Source of the DNA: Adiantum capillus-veneris
Taxonomy: Eukaryota; Streptophyta; Polypodiopsida; Polypodiales; Pteridaceae
Reading direction: 5' to 3'
NCBI GenBank assembly: GCA_014529385.2
Contig: CM043958.1
Coordinates: forward strand, 120,804,817-120,868,816
DNA: 64,000 nucleotides
Shown here: positions 22,893 through 34,460 of the stretch, piece by piece
Numbering within the stretch: the first letter of the stretch is position 1
Layout of the letters: each line of letters begins with the position of its first letter
Notes under the pieces: generated by a model
The model's input: the letters and a program-made list of their open reading frames with translations, nothing else
What the model was told of the DNA's origin: nothing
The model's database searches: none
Position numbers and translations under genes: made by a program

Positions 22893-23760
22893 GCAATGTA
22901 AGTGATATAGATGTGGCTTTGGACTTGAGGGGGTGCCGCAATTATGTGGCAAATCATATCAATGATTGTGATCAGATCTTGTCAAGGTTGGAAGAAGTGA
23001 ACGTTCCTTGTCTGGCAAAAGTTAGTGTTTGGTGGTGTAAATGAAGTTCTTAGTGTAGAACATATGTGTGGTCCATATGGTATAAGGACTTGTCCTAAAA
23101 AAATTGATTTAATTCAAAGAATGAAAGAGAAATTTATAAATGTGACTGAGGTTCAAAGTTTTCAAGGTGCATGTGTGTTTTATGTTATTTGGATTCCACA
23201 TTATGCTCATGTAGCAGAACCTTTGTATCAACTTTTGAGAACGAACCAAAAATTCCAATGGAAAGAAATGCATACACATGCCATGAGAAAATTAAAGAAT
23301 TTGTTGCTTATGTGTCCAACTTTGAGGAAAGTAAACTATGAATGTGGAAGACATTTGATTGTGACAGTGGATACTGGCCCCATAGGAATTGGATGGGCGA
23401 TTGGCCAAGATGATGAAGATGGTGAGAGATATGTAATGAGATTTGGAGCAAAGGTCCTAAGTGCTTGTCAATGCAATTATCCACAAGTGAAAAGGAATTT
23501 TGGGGAGCAGTTATAGCACTGAAATGTGCTAAAGAGTATTTGATAGGTACAAATGTAATAGTGGAGATTGATTGTCTACCCGTTCTTGGAATGATCACAA
23601 GCTGCTCAACTCCTGACATTCCTATGTGATAAAGAGTATTTGATAGGTACAAATGTAATAGTGGAAACTGATTTTCTACCCCTTCTTGGAATGATCACAA
23701 GCTGCTCAACTCCTGACATTCCTATGTTCAGATGGATTGCCTAGATAAAGTCTTTGAATC
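22893..23760 (+). pseudogene. Reverse transcriptase C-terminus and RNase H of gypsy element 1
   Basis: Gypsy coding resumes with DLRGCRNYVANHINDCDQIL and, after a frame change, YGIRTCPKKIDLIQRMKEKF, FYVIWIPHYAHVAEPLYQLL and the RNase H start VTVDTGPIGIGWAIGQDDED. The Asp of VTVDTGP is the first RNase H acid. A frameshift near 23510 and a 100-bp tandem duplication (23531-23730) follow. Confidence 0.85.
23531..23730 (+). repeat. 100-bp tandem duplication in gypsy 1 RNase H
   Basis: AAAGAGTATTTGATAGGTAC occurs at 23531 and 23631, and both copies run to GACATTCCTATGT. The copies differ at a few bases. The period of 100 shifts the frame. Confidence 0.95.
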
Positions 23761-23989
23761 CTGAATTTTTGCATATTGCGGGGGAAGATAAGTCAATCAG
23801 GGATATGCTTTCCACAACAAGATATGAAAATGAATAAGAAAGGTTATCGAGGGTGATGATGTAGGCACAAGGTTTTATCGTAGCTCTCATGGGAAGGGTG
23901 ATCATGTTTTCCTGTCAAATGCACTTGAGTCATTTACAGAGGAACTATATCAAGGAGATTGGTTTCTCATTGGACGTTATCTAAGAACT

Positions 23990-24415
23990 TTGACAAGGCA
24001 AGAAGGGTGGACTAATCAAGAGTTCAGAAGAATACGTAGAAAAACCTACGGATACTTTTTGAAATATTGATACTTATGGAAGCATCCAAAACAAAGAAAT
24101 GGGATGCCATTGAGGGTTGTGAATGATGACACTAAAAGGGACCGTATCGAAAGTTTCAAGAGAGTCTTTATGCTAAACACAAAGATGTGTGGTCCACCTT
24201 TACTAAAATCAAAGAGAGGTATTGGTGGAAAGGTATGTATAAATATGTATCTCATTTTGTGGATTCTTGTGAAACTTATCAAATGTATTCAAATGTACGT
24301 CATCGTGATGGGTTGCACCCTACATACCCACTGGCTATGCTCTATAAGTGGATAATAGATTTGATTACAATTCCATTGGATTTATGGAAAAGAGTTGCAA
24401 TAAGGGTGTTCAATT
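23990..24415 (+). pseudogene. Integrase zinc-binding region of gypsy element 1
   Basis: RRIRRKTYGYFLKY, KERYWWKGMYKYVSHFVDSC and RHRDGLHPTYPLAMLYKWII can be read with two frame changes. The second zinc Cys of the usual CxxCQ is Tyr (SCETYQ). Similarity stops at about 24410, just after the start of the core, and the catalytic D,D,E region is gone. The LTR follows within 60 bases. Confidence 0.8.
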
Positions 24416-24468
24416 GCAATAATGATTGCTCAGCGGTCTCCTTGGGCTTGGCAGAAGAGGGGCGAGGG

Positions 24469-25207
24469 CCATAAATAGCAAGTTTAATGCCCGGACATAA
24501 GAGATGCATCCAGAGTGCTTACCAAGTGGTAAAATGAGGTTCAAGATTAAATTTACAAATGGATTTTTCCACAGTTTTAGGGATTTTTCCCAGGTTGTTT
24601 GGACTTTCTACGGATAAAAAGGGGACATTTGTGGGCCAAAAATGGTCATAAAATGGTCAAAAATGACCCAAAAATGGTCCAAAATGGCACAAAATGCCAC
24701 ATCACTCATCGTGACATGACTATGAGGGTTGAAGGAACATTTTAGAAGAATATTATCAGCACTTTGAGCTGCTCTGTGAAGGGATACAAAGCCTACACCT
24801 ATGGTCTGCTAGTGCAGTCTTCCAACCCTGTATTCGAAGCTATGAGGCCACCAATTAGGGTTTCCCCTCTTCAAATACTTACTTGGGATTGTCTAATGAA
24901 GTTCTGAAGCTTCCATGAAATGGCTATGAAGAAGAATTGAAGCATTTGTTTAGGGTTTTTATCAGGGCAAAAGAGCACTGCAACTGTGCAAATTGGCAGC
25001 AAGGCTACACCAAATCATCACACACACACACACAAGAGTTTTGAGTTGATTTTGGCTCTTTTTTGAAGTAAAGCTTTCAAGCTTGAAGTTTTGTTCTTTT
25101 TTAGTGTGTTTTTAGCTTCAAATCTTCTACGACTTTCTTGATTTTGTAGCGAACTCTCACAGTCAGAGGCTCGGCGCTTTCCTAGCCGCACTCCTCACTT
25201 CTTGACA
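24469..25207 (+). repeat. 3' LTR of gypsy element 1
   Basis: Direct copy of 17382-18112 with scattered substitutions and small indels, ending CTTCTTGACA at 25207. The divergence from the 5' LTR indicates an old insertion. Confidence 0.88.
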
Positions 25208-25560
25208 ACGGGTGAGCATAATTATACGCAAATGTAGTAGAGCAGCGGAGGCACTGGAGTGGGGAGAGGTAACTATATATTTCTAGAACTTTGTAACACA
25301 TTGGTCCCCTTGGCTCTCCAAAGCTAGCAGCATGGTAGTAACCCCTTTTTGGAGTGAAATTTCTAGAAAGGTGAATAACAAAGGACTCAATTCATCGTGT
25401 CCTTTGGGACTCCTTGGTCATGATTTTTGATGTCGCCTCCTTCGTTGACGTTGTAGGCCCCCCTCCATGGTGGTATCATTTTATGCATGAAGTGTGTGTT
25501 CATGAGTGTGTGTGTGTGAGTCGAAACGAGAGAGTGGGCTGAAGTTTCTTCCGCTTATTG

Positions 25561-25596
<36 letters not shown>

Positions 25597-25614
25597 TAGG
25601 GAAGAGCAAAGAGG

Positions 25615-25647
<33 letters not shown>

Positions 25648-25955
25648 TGTTTGGGGGGCAAGAAAAGAGGCTGAATTGACTGCACACACACACACACAGA
25701 TTATAACACTAGAGGGAGAGAAAGGGCTGAAAGTTAAAACGCTGGAGAGAGAGAGAGAGTTAAAAATTGTATCTGATGCAGATAGATTGCACACATGCCA
25801 TGTGGCGACCGTTCAAAGTAGCCGTAGATCTCCACCAGTCGTATTGGCCTCTTTGCGCAAATGCATCGTCGACTACAGCCTTACCGAACACCACCTGCCG
25901 TCAGCCTGCGCACATGCTGCACATCCGGCCCACGGCGAAAATTCCACCTTGCTAC
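25208..25955. other. Microsatellite-rich spacer
   Basis: No gene is seen. It contains (GA)n at 25563-25593, (GT)n at 25615-25651, (CA)n at 25683-25699 and (GA)n at 25745-25760, separated by short unique sequence. Open frames through the runs are artefacts. Confidence 0.8.
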
Positions 25956-26615
25956 TGAAGTTTATTACCTACAAATGCTACTGAATATTTGCAAGGATGT
26001 AAATGCTTTGAAGACTTGCAGACATATGATGATCACTTTTATGCTACATATAAAGAGGCATGTATAGCTAGAGGATTATTGCAAGATGATAAAGAATGGT
26101 TACTTTTCCTCCAAGAGGCCTCTTTTTTTCAAAATGGAATGCAATTGAGACAACTCTTTGCAATCATATTGGTCTTTTGTGAGCCACTACATCCAAGTTC
26201 TCTATGGGACCAATTTTGTAATGAATTTTGTGAGGACTATGTTTATGCTTTAAGGATGTGTATTCCTAATGCAAGTATACAAATTGATGTGGAAAAAAAT
26301 GAAGCTTTGCTTCACATAGAATGCTTCCTACAACAACATGGCAAGAGGCTTTCTTATTGTATGTTGCCTGCAATAGACCCAACAATGGCATGTTTAACTG
26401 GAACTGGTGCTATGGCTGAAGAGACAATGTTCAATGTTGACAAGCAATGTAATGTAGCAGATCGTATGGAGAGTTCATTATATGAAGATCAACGAGATGC
26501 TTATCACCAAGTGCTACAAGCTATTGACACACATTCAAGAAATATATTCTTTTTAGATGGTCCCGGTGGCTCAAGGAAAATGTATCTGTATAACGCACTT
26601 ATTGCATGTTGTGCA
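25956..26615 (+). pseudogene. Helitron Pif1-like helicase, segment 1
   Basis: VYYLQMLLNICKGCKCFEDL leads into the 236-residue frame from 25989, with ACIARGLLQDDKEWLLFLQE and LRQLFAIILVFCEPLHPSSLW. These are the spacer before the helicase in plant Helitron RepHel proteins. The Walker A motif is at about 26553-26585, reading FFLDGPGGSRKMYLYNAL. The usual GGTGKT is GGSRKM, so ATP binding would be lost. The replication-initiator part is missing upstream. An LTR element interrupts after ALIACC. The protein would unwind DNA during rolling-circle transposition. Confidence 0.88.
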
Positions 26616-26848
26616 TGTCTGTCGCACGTGTCAATGCAAAGGACTTGCCAATACACTGTGTGCGAGCCACAAATGGCTCCAAGCACACAACTAGCCTAAA
26701 CTAGTAAGCTCAAAGATGGCGATGGTGTGTCATTCACCGCTCTACGCTTGCTTTCGTGGAGGATTCTTTGTCGCGAAGAAGAGGGAGACGCCGCTATGCC
26801 ACGCTCAACCGGTTCACCGCTGGCGTGCCGTCGTCGCAATGCTTGATC

Positions 26849-26904
<56 letters not shown>

Positions 26905-27197
26905 GCATACACACACAGACACAAGGAGATGAAGAAGAAGAAGATGGAGATGGAGCAAGAGCACTCTTCAATTGCACAAATGAGAGAATGAGTGATTTTT
27001 AGGTGAGCTCGCCCCATTCACACTTGGGCGTGCATGCTTAGCCAACTAATCCCTTGAATGTTCGAGTTAGAGTGCGCCTCTTATGAGCGATCACTCTTAC
27101 CCTTTTCCTATTGGACCGACAAGCTCGGTACCTGACTCTACTAAATAAATAATACGGCGTCCGTCTTAGGTGATAGGATTGTGTGTGAGGGTTAACA
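26616..27197 (-). repeat. 3' LTR (minus strand) of the gag-protease element
   Basis: Copy of 33877-34454. It contains a longer TC run (about 26855-26902) than the other LTR. It lacks about 18 bp around GTTGACTTTTATATG that the other LTR has, so the TATA-like word is missing here. Confidence 0.9.
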
Positions 27198-29360
27198 TGA
27201 CCCCTTCTTGATGTAGATTCCATCCTCGGAAGCTATTGAGTTGAAGCTCATTCGCCGAGGTGGAAGAGAATTTGAGATGAATGTCCTTAGTTTTCTTTAG
27301 TCACTGCAAAATCAACCAAAAGTGGCAATAAGTGTATCCTTATAATGAATTAAAATGCATATGCAGTTGTAGGCAGACAAATTGATAGGTAACAAAAATT
27401 TAAACCATTTGTCAACAATAAACATTGAATTGTAATATAATCAAACGCATAAACATTTGTAAAGGTAAAAAATTAAACAAGTTTGGGGTCTCTAATTTAA
27501 CGGTCGAAAGCCACTAAAGATCGACTATTAATACCATGGGCAAGCTTCTCAATTTTCTCTAGTCAATTAAGTTGTTTAATCGCGAGAGCCAAGTATTTCA
27601 TGTCCGAGGACCGACTAGAGGCTATACCTAGAAGACCTCGTAGTTAAGCTACAATAAAAGGAATTCTCATGAAATCATCGCCTGACTTATTTACTTTTCT
27701 TTGACCCCCCAAAGTCTTTTCACAATAGATTCAATTTTGATGTGCGTGCTTATTTTGTATGCCTTGGGTTTTTTGCTTTTTTGAGGAAAAGCACCCACAC
27801 TGGGAACCTCTAGGGCTCTAGTACCATAGGCGATAAATGTGAGTGGAGTACCAAATCAAGTTGAGGTTTCCCTTCCGGCTTAAGATTTTACATTGTGGCA
27901 CTTTGATTTTTTTTATTTGTTCATTTTCAGCATTTTAATTTTGTAACTTTGGGGGGTCATATAACATTGTTACCCTCCCTAGACTCATCACACTAGTAAA
28001 CTCCCTTTATAATACTTAAGCTACAGGTCAATAGGGACTAAGCCCACTAGAAAGCCCTAGTACATCTCACACAATGCTTCTAAATCGGATTAAGAACCTA
28101 AGTAACCATTGATTATTAGGAAGGCATTCCCCATAGTATTAAGAGAAGATCTCTAACACCTAGCTTTGTCAAACTAGCTTAGCCGGACTGCTTGATTTTT
28201 AAACCTAGACAAGTGATTATGACAAAAACATTACATCAAATTTAATGTTTGATACTAAGAAAATGCGCTGAATATTATGCTACCAATCACAATTAAAGCA
28301 GACAAACATGGATGCAAAAAGATAAGGGGCAATGCTAATGGACAAGAAACACCTGTTTGTGTTTATGGTCGTGCTTGATTTGTAGTGTGAACGAGAGAAA
28401 GATTCCATGAAGGTCCATATCCTAACAACAGTAACACGTTCCTGTACACACGAGTAAACACAAAGAATGCCTCTAGGAGGCACATCAGTGGGACGAAAGA
28501 ACTTTTCTAATCGCTAAACTCTAAAACAGAAACACTCCTATCGTACTAATCTTACCTACCCTCCATCACTCGAGTGATGAGGATCAGAGATGTTTGACTA
28601 CATAGGTTTCTGTTTCAGTGTACCTGATGTGAATTTGTAGGTCTGGGTCAATGTTTTGACTTTTATTGTGAATACTCGTTTGCTAATTGCTCTTGCTATT
28701 TATTATTTTTGCTTTTTGTGAGTATAAGGCTTTATATATACATTCCCTAAGATTGGGAGTTTGAGAGGTCAGGGAGGAAGGTTGACAGGGGAGTGATTGA
28801 ATGATTACTGTCAGCAAACACTCCCCCCTTCCTTGGGTAGATCATACCGTTTGAAATGTGCTTGTCACCCTTTGAAACAAATTGTTCCAATTGGTAATAG
28901 GTGAGGATTTTTGCCAGTAGTTTTCTATTACCTTAGGTGCCTCGTCGAGTTGCAAGGGTGGTAAGGTACTCTCCTAGGATCGAACTTGAAGTGGTTCATC
29001 AGGTGATTCTTGAACACTGGGAGGTGTGGATTCCTTTGTAGCTTTATGGAGGTCCACTATTGTAGGTGGAGGCTTTGGAGAAGCTTTTACCTCTATGGAT
29101 GCATTACATGAGGAGCTGGAAGCTTCATGGGACTCCCCCCTTCCTGAGTTAGGTGGAACAAATTGTTCTTTCTTCAGTACCCAAACTAGCTCTGGAGCGG
29201 GTCTGTAGCATTCTATGATTTTTTTCTTTCCACGATCGTTGATTCATTTTGGAGCTACGAGATTGGGTGCATATGGGTCAGGTGACACGTAAGAACACAA
29301 TCTACGTTTTGGCACCCAGATTTGATCATTTCCTTGATAGTAGCCTTGGGCTTCTAATAG
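27198..29360. other. Non-coding internal region of the gag-protease element
   Basis: AT-rich, with stops in every frame. I see no reverse transcriptase, integrase or other domain. It lies between the protease stop and the 3' LTR, where pol would be in an autonomous element. Confidence 0.6.
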
Positions 29361-30563
29361 TCATTTAGGAATCCAATGCAACCTTTCTTTACATTTTTTG
29401 GGACGAATGGGACGTCTCTTACCAGGCTCCTGGCTTTTAGCACTGGCTATGGTTGCTAAAGAATCTTTAGGGACCCACTTGTTTTTTTTCATCGTTATAT
29501 TAGGATGAGTCTTGTCAGAAGCAATATGCATTGCTTCTAGCATATTTAAGGGTACAACTGGTGGTATTTCATCCCCTTCTGGTGTTACCCAGGTCGTCCC
29601 CCTGCTTCCCTGAGTGTCTATGGTTGCTGCTAGGTGGACCCAATCCACATTGTCCGACTCAGTCATCCCAGGTACTACGTCCATATAAGGAGAATCTTCC
29701 TCAACATCAGTGTCCGCTTTACACGTGTAACAATACTGCAATGGGGCCAAGTGAAGTGTGGTGTCAGATCTATGATCAATTATAAACCTATTTCCCAGAG
29801 AATGTGCTCGACCAGTTACAAGATCCACTCGAATGACAGAATCTTGGAACTGCAGGTAGACATGGTTTTTAGACCATTCACGCACCATTTTTGCTTCCCT
29901 CATGAAAGGACGTCCTAAGATCATCTCCGATGCATTAGTGTGCTTGGAGAAATCCATAACAATGAAGGTAATTCTTATTTTATGTCCAAAGACCTTGATC
30001 TTGAGATCTTCTAACATCCCAATAGGTTTAACAGTAGACCCATTGTCCATCTTCACTATTATGGTTCTGGTCACAAGGTGAGGTCTTCCCATAGTTTCCC
30101 ATCAATTTTTAGTCACAATGCTAACCCCAGCGCCACCATCAAGGATTCCCTTCACCGTTAATCCCTTGGTAGTGATTGGTATGGTCGCATTGGATTCATC
30201 ACCCTCAAAGTATTGTCCCAACTTGTTAACATGTATTTCTATAACAAGGTTCTCATCTAGGTTGGGCTGTGGATCTAAGTGTTCCTCCTCTATTGGCATC
30301 TCCCCAGCTCCATCCATCTGTGCAAATTGTGGTAGCCCAAACTTCAGTTCTTCATTGAGGAAGGCTCGAAGAGCTAGGACTAGCTCAGGGTCTTTATATA
30401 GTTTGGACATGATGGTGGTTCTAACTTCTGAAGACATGAAATCGATCAATTTGGCAATGTTTAACGACACCTTTTGGGCTTCAGTCCCTTGATGTGGGGA
30501 AGATGGGATCTCCATTTCTTCGATAGGATCAAGTAGTCCCTCTGTAAACATTCTTTCCATCAA
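29361..30563 (-). pseudogene. Retropepsin-containing polyprotein part
   Basis: Read on the minus strand, the frame from 30563 reaches GILDGGAGVSIVTKN, a retropepsin active site with Asp-Gly-Gly in place of Asp-Ser/Thr-Gly. One TGA (30102-30104) follows. The same frame then continues from 30101 with WETMGRPHLVTRTIIVKMDN, ASEMILGRPFMREAKMVREW and KNHVYLQFQDSVIRVDLV, the protease C-terminal half. It ends with a basic tail at 29361. A homologous protease lies at 58.1-58.4 kb, where the residue matching the TGA is Val. The single stop could be a mutation or a readthrough site; I favour mutation. Confidence 0.78.
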
Positions 30564-30656
30564 GAAGTGAGTACGCCCACTTTCCCATGACTTTAAGTCA
30601 CCTTCTTCTTGGATGACACTAGGTATGGCTAAGGGTCTATGGACTTGGTGAGGTTG

Positions 30657-31420
30657 TTATTGCGTAGGGAACACGGTGTCTGTAATCTGGATCTGCCTAG
30701 GTGCTGGTTCTAGATCCCTTTGGGTATCTTCTACCAAACTCCTTAATTGCTTGACTCGCTCAATCTCCTCTGTAGGGTTTGGATAAGTTCCTATCTTCTT
30801 CTTGGATCTTGGCCATTGTGGCTCATGAAGATCTTCCTTGTTGGTTTCTATCTTAGTGGTCATTTTGGTCTCCATTGTTTCACCTGAATCAGAATCCTCT
30901 TCAGCGTCATTCATATATACGGGGTAGTTGGTCTTTGAACTGGGGTCTGACTTCACTGCTTTTTGCGATCTCTTCCTTCATGTTTTCTTCTTTTTCTGAG
31001 ATTGGGCAATTGATGCCATGTCTCTTTCCTCAAGAATATAATTTTGTTTTTGGAGCATCAATCGTGTGAGTACGTTTACTGGTACCTCAGGTGTACTTTG
31101 TGATGGCTCCTCGGTAACTTCAATCAAGTTTAATGGCGTGATCTTCACTCATTTGGATTACAACGAGAATTAAAATGCTTCAAGCAACTAATAAAGTCTC
31201 TCACCGACTCCCCTTCCTCTCGTTGGGCTTTCTGGAGCTGAGAGGCTACACCCCAAAGTACTCCCTCTCGTATGTATTCTTTCAAGAACAGTCTCCTAAG
31301 AGTAGGGTAAACTGTTTTTTCTTCCACCGTTAGGGTTCTATACCAATCCCCTACCTTCCCACTTAAGGTTAGGCTTAAAGCATTACTCCTATGCAGGACA
31401 TTGTGTTCTCCTAGAGAATC
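30657..31420 (-). pseudogene. gag core of the gag-protease element, with stops
   Basis: MEEKTVYPTLRRLFLKEYIR and SQLQKAQREEGESVRDFISC (31327-31145) match the retrotransposon gag domain, with the Tyr/Trp and Leu-Lys-Glu pattern of Ty3/gypsy capsids. Below it a 99-codon frame at 30956-30657 is acidic and may be the linker. No CCHC knuckle is visible. Confidence 0.65.
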
Positions 31421-31425
31421 GCAAT

Positions 31426-33112
31426 TTATTCAAACACTTCGATACGCTTTCTCACATCCCCGTCTCCACTAAATTTTTGTGTGAGCTTGGCTATTTGTAT
31501 TGCCTTACTTCTAGGCTCTCTATCAGGCATGTTACACATATTCTCACGAATAGATCGACCAATAGCTTGAGCAAATGCTGCCAAGTCACCTAAGTGAGCA
31601 GGCATCGTGGGTGAGGCGCTCCAGAGACTACATGTGGAGTCGGTATTGGCATTGGGCTTGGCGCATAGGAAGCCCTTGGGTTCCATGTCGGGTACGATGT
31701 TGTGCCATGCGGTGGCCCAAAGTTCATATGTGTGGCCCTAGGCATCACAGACGCTGGATGTGACATGCTAATGCTAGCCGGTATAGTCCCATGGAAATAA
31801 GAACTTGGGTGTTGTGGTTGTGGAGCATAGGTTGTTGAAACAATGGGAGGGGTAGGAACTACATGAGTACGAGGACCCATGGGTGTATACGATTGGTACA
31901 CACTTGTAGGTACTGTTGCAGGCATTGAGCTACCATGCAGCGGTGCTTTACTAACAAATGAGGTCCATGGCGTGTTTCTTGGCATGCCCATCATTGGGGT
32001 AGGCATGGTAGTTGCGGTGTCATCAAGGGAAATATGAGCTACACTTGGAAATGTAAAGCTATCCCTTGTGGGCTCAGATTGCACTGAGATCCCTGGCAAA
32101 ACAACATATGGAGGATCCATCGGACTTATCGAGGGAGTCTCCATTTGCAATAAGGTCGGTTGTTTAGGCTTTCCTGTATCCAAGAATCTCATGAGACCCG
32201 TTGAAGGCATGTTGATCCCCTTGTTCTGTCTCTCGAACTCAATGACCCTATGGATGACCTCACAAACTCTTCGTTGTTGATCCTCCACACTAGTAGCACC
32301 CATTGTGGATTGTAGGATATCTAACCAACCCACGTGATAGGTGTGACCTGTGTATAGGTCGGTTAGAGTTTCCGTTTGTAGTTCGTACTCCCAATTCTCA
32401 TTTAAGAACGCTCCATCTAGGATTGAGGTGCTAGGGGTGTCCTTTGAGCTAGATGCAATGTTGCTCTCTATGGGTTGACCCTTAGTGGTCCTTAATTCAG
32501 GAGCACTTGATTGCTCTCCTAGCAAAGATATTGACATAGGGCTTTCTCTTTTAACTCTCTTTGTTGCTCCGCCTTGCATAAGCTCTCGATTTCCTTTTCC
32601 CTAGCCGCAATGATATATCGCTCAACCTCTTGCACTTTGGCAAGGCTTCTACCATCGGGTAATATGACCTCAGAGGGGAATAGCTCTGAAGAGTCAGGGG
32701 GTGCAGTGAATGAAGTATTCACGTGCACACTCTCTAAGAGCATAGGGTCTACATTGGTCATGAATGGAAAATTTACTTCCCCACCCCCCTCATTTACATC
32801 ATTAGCTCCATGTTCGGAGCGAGTGGATCTACTAAAGGTTTCCTTCAAGAGGCTAAGCAGGCTCGGCTTGGACCGCGGGCCCATGGCATGCATGTCTTGG
32901 CTTGAGCTATCAGGATTAGGCATTGGGAAACCCTCCATGACGTTGTAGTCAGAGGAAGAGTCACTAGCCGCTATGTTTGGGTCTTGGTTTGTACTACCTT
33001 GCGTCCCCGCCGAGGGCCCGGAACCTAAGGTAGGTGAATAATGAGAACTCGCGTAAGTCAAAATTCTCTCTAGTTGCTCCGTTTCTAGCACACGACCAAA
33101 GCACAAATACAT
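31426..33112 (-). pseudogene. N-terminal gag-like protein, Pro/Ser/Thr-rich
   Basis: Three overlapping minus-strand frames follow each other: 33112-32519, 32579-31590 and 31686-31426. The first has a charged helix near its end (RYIIAAREKEIESLCKAEQQ). The second is rich in Pro, Met, Thr and Ser and contains YELQTETLTDLYTGHTYHVG. The third ends GDGDVRKRIEVFE, which leads into the gag core. The frame changes may be old frameshifts. Low-complexity N-terminal gag regions are usual in large plant LTR elements. Confidence 0.6.
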
Positions 33113-33849
33113 GTGGCTTTGGCACCCTACAAGCGTCGGCGGCGAATAACCTCGAAGGTTAACCGCTTACTTTTTTAAGCGTCCATTTTCACTCGTTTTT
33201 TGATGTTTTTTAATGTTTTTTTATGATCGATTTTTTGATTAAAGTGTGTCATAGCTCAAAACAAGTGTATCACTCAGAGGGTCGCAGTGTGCTTTACAGC
33301 ACAACGTTCGGTTACTTGAAGCTCCGTTGGTCCTCAAAAAAGTCGATTTTTAGCTACATGTGAGGCTAAAATATGTAATTTCAAAGGGCGACTGACGCTT
33401 GCGCATGAGCTTGGGATTGCGTCTAGGCCTGGGTCTGGGGAATATTCCCAATCCCGATCCTACCTTTAATTTTTTTTATTTTTTTATTTTTGGGATAAGG
33501 TCGCCGCGTTGTGCGCGTGAGCACACACACACTCTACCTACCTACTTACAACTAATATACCTACTGTTACACACTAACACATTACTACAGCAACTCATTA
33601 GCTCTAACAGATCTAATTTCTACTTATTGTACTTTACACAGAACTAACATTATGGATCTACAACCTTAATACTAACACCTTTCACAGAGAAAACACAGTA
33701 CCTTTCAAAACCTCATTAACAAAGAAATACACAGCATCAAAACAAACTCCTTCTTCTCAACACACACACCTTCCTTCTCTACCTTTTCTACAATTCAAAA
33801 TGCACCACAGAGAAGCACAGAGTGCCATTCAAGCTTAGTGTATGGCATT

Positions 33850-33867
33850 TCCTCGGCAACGGCGCCA
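33850..33867 (-). other. Primer-binding site, tRNA-Asp type
   Basis: On the minus strand the 18 bases TGGCGCCGTTGCCGAGGA lie about 10 bases after the 5' LTR. They match the 3' end of plant tRNA-Asp with one mismatch (GAGGA against GGGGA). Many Tat- and Athila-type gypsy elements use this primer. Confidence 0.75.
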
Positions 33868-33876
33868 AAAATGTGC

Positions 33877-34106
33877 GCGTCTGTTGCACGTGTCAATGCA
33901 AAGGACTTGCCAATACACTGTGTGCGAGCCACAAATGGCTCTAAGCATGCAACTAGCCTAAACTAGTAAGCTCAAAGATGGTGATGGTGTGTCACTCACC
34001 GCTCTACGCTCGCTGTCGTGGAGGATTCCTTGCCGCGAAGAAGAGGGAGACGCCGCTACACCGCGCTCAACTACTTCACCGCCGTTGTGCCGTCGTCGCA
34101 ATGCTC

Positions 34107-34142
<36 letters not shown>

Positions 34143-34454
34143 ATACACACGCACACACAAGGAGATGAAGAAGAAGAACATGGAGATGGAGCAAGAGCAC
34201 TCTTCAATTGCACAAATGAGAGAATGGGTGATTTTTAGGTTTAGTTGACTTTTATATGAGCTCGCCCCATTCACACTTGGGCACCCATGCTTAGCCAACT
34301 AATCCCTTGAATGTTCCAGTTAGAGTGCACCTCTCATTAGCGATCACTCTTACCCTTTTCCTATTGGACCGACAAGCCCGGTACCTAAAACTCTACCAAA
34401 TAAATAATAAGACGTCCGTCTTAGGTGATAGGAATGTGCATGAGGGTTAACACA
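33877..34454 (-). repeat. 5' LTR (minus strand) of the gag-protease element
   Basis: Copy of 26616-27197. It reads TGTGTTAACCCTC at its start on the minus strand and ends next to the primer-binding site. A TATA-like CATATAAAAG is at 34249-34258 (minus), about 200 bases from the LTR start. It has a TC run at 34109-34140. Confidence 0.9.
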
Positions 34455-34460
34455 TGTGCA

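Larger units (their letters stand above)
17382..25207 (+). mobile_element. Ty3/gypsy LTR retrotransposon 1, decayed and nested
   Basis: Two direct LTRs of about 735 bp bracket gag, protease, reverse transcriptase, RNase H and the start of integrase, in that order. The integrase core is absent, so sequence was lost next to the 3' LTR. A Ty1/copia fragment (21782-22890) replaces the reverse transcriptase active site. Three tandem duplications (106, 82 and 100 bp) break frames. Protease and RT wording (GKWPIDINHGW, VDEFAEAF, LYSGYDQFQ) recalls a gypsy lineage I associate with seedless plants. No clear target duplication is seen. Confidence 0.9.
26616..34454 (-). mobile_element. Non-autonomous LTR retrotransposon (gag and protease only) inside the Helitron helicase
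   Basis: Direct LTRs of about 580 bp (26616-27197 and 33877-34454) bracket 6.7 kb. Both ends are followed by TGTGCA (26610-26615 and 34455-34460), a 5-6 bp target duplication. On the minus strand, a primer-binding site fits tRNA-Asp next to the right LTR, and purine-rich AAGAAGGGG lies next to the left LTR. Gag and retropepsin are coded at 33112-29361. No reverse transcriptase, RNase H or integrase is found, and 27200-29360 has no credible frame. Movement would need enzymes from a relative. Confidence 0.85.

Noticed and set aside
26716-26991. Plus-strand frame starting MAMVCHSPLYACFRGG, also present near 33978
   Set aside because: It lies in both LTR copies, runs through a TC repeat, and is antisense to the element's transcription.
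32574-32948. Plus-strand 124-codon frame
   Set aside because: Shadow of the minus-strand gag-like coding region of the gag-protease element.
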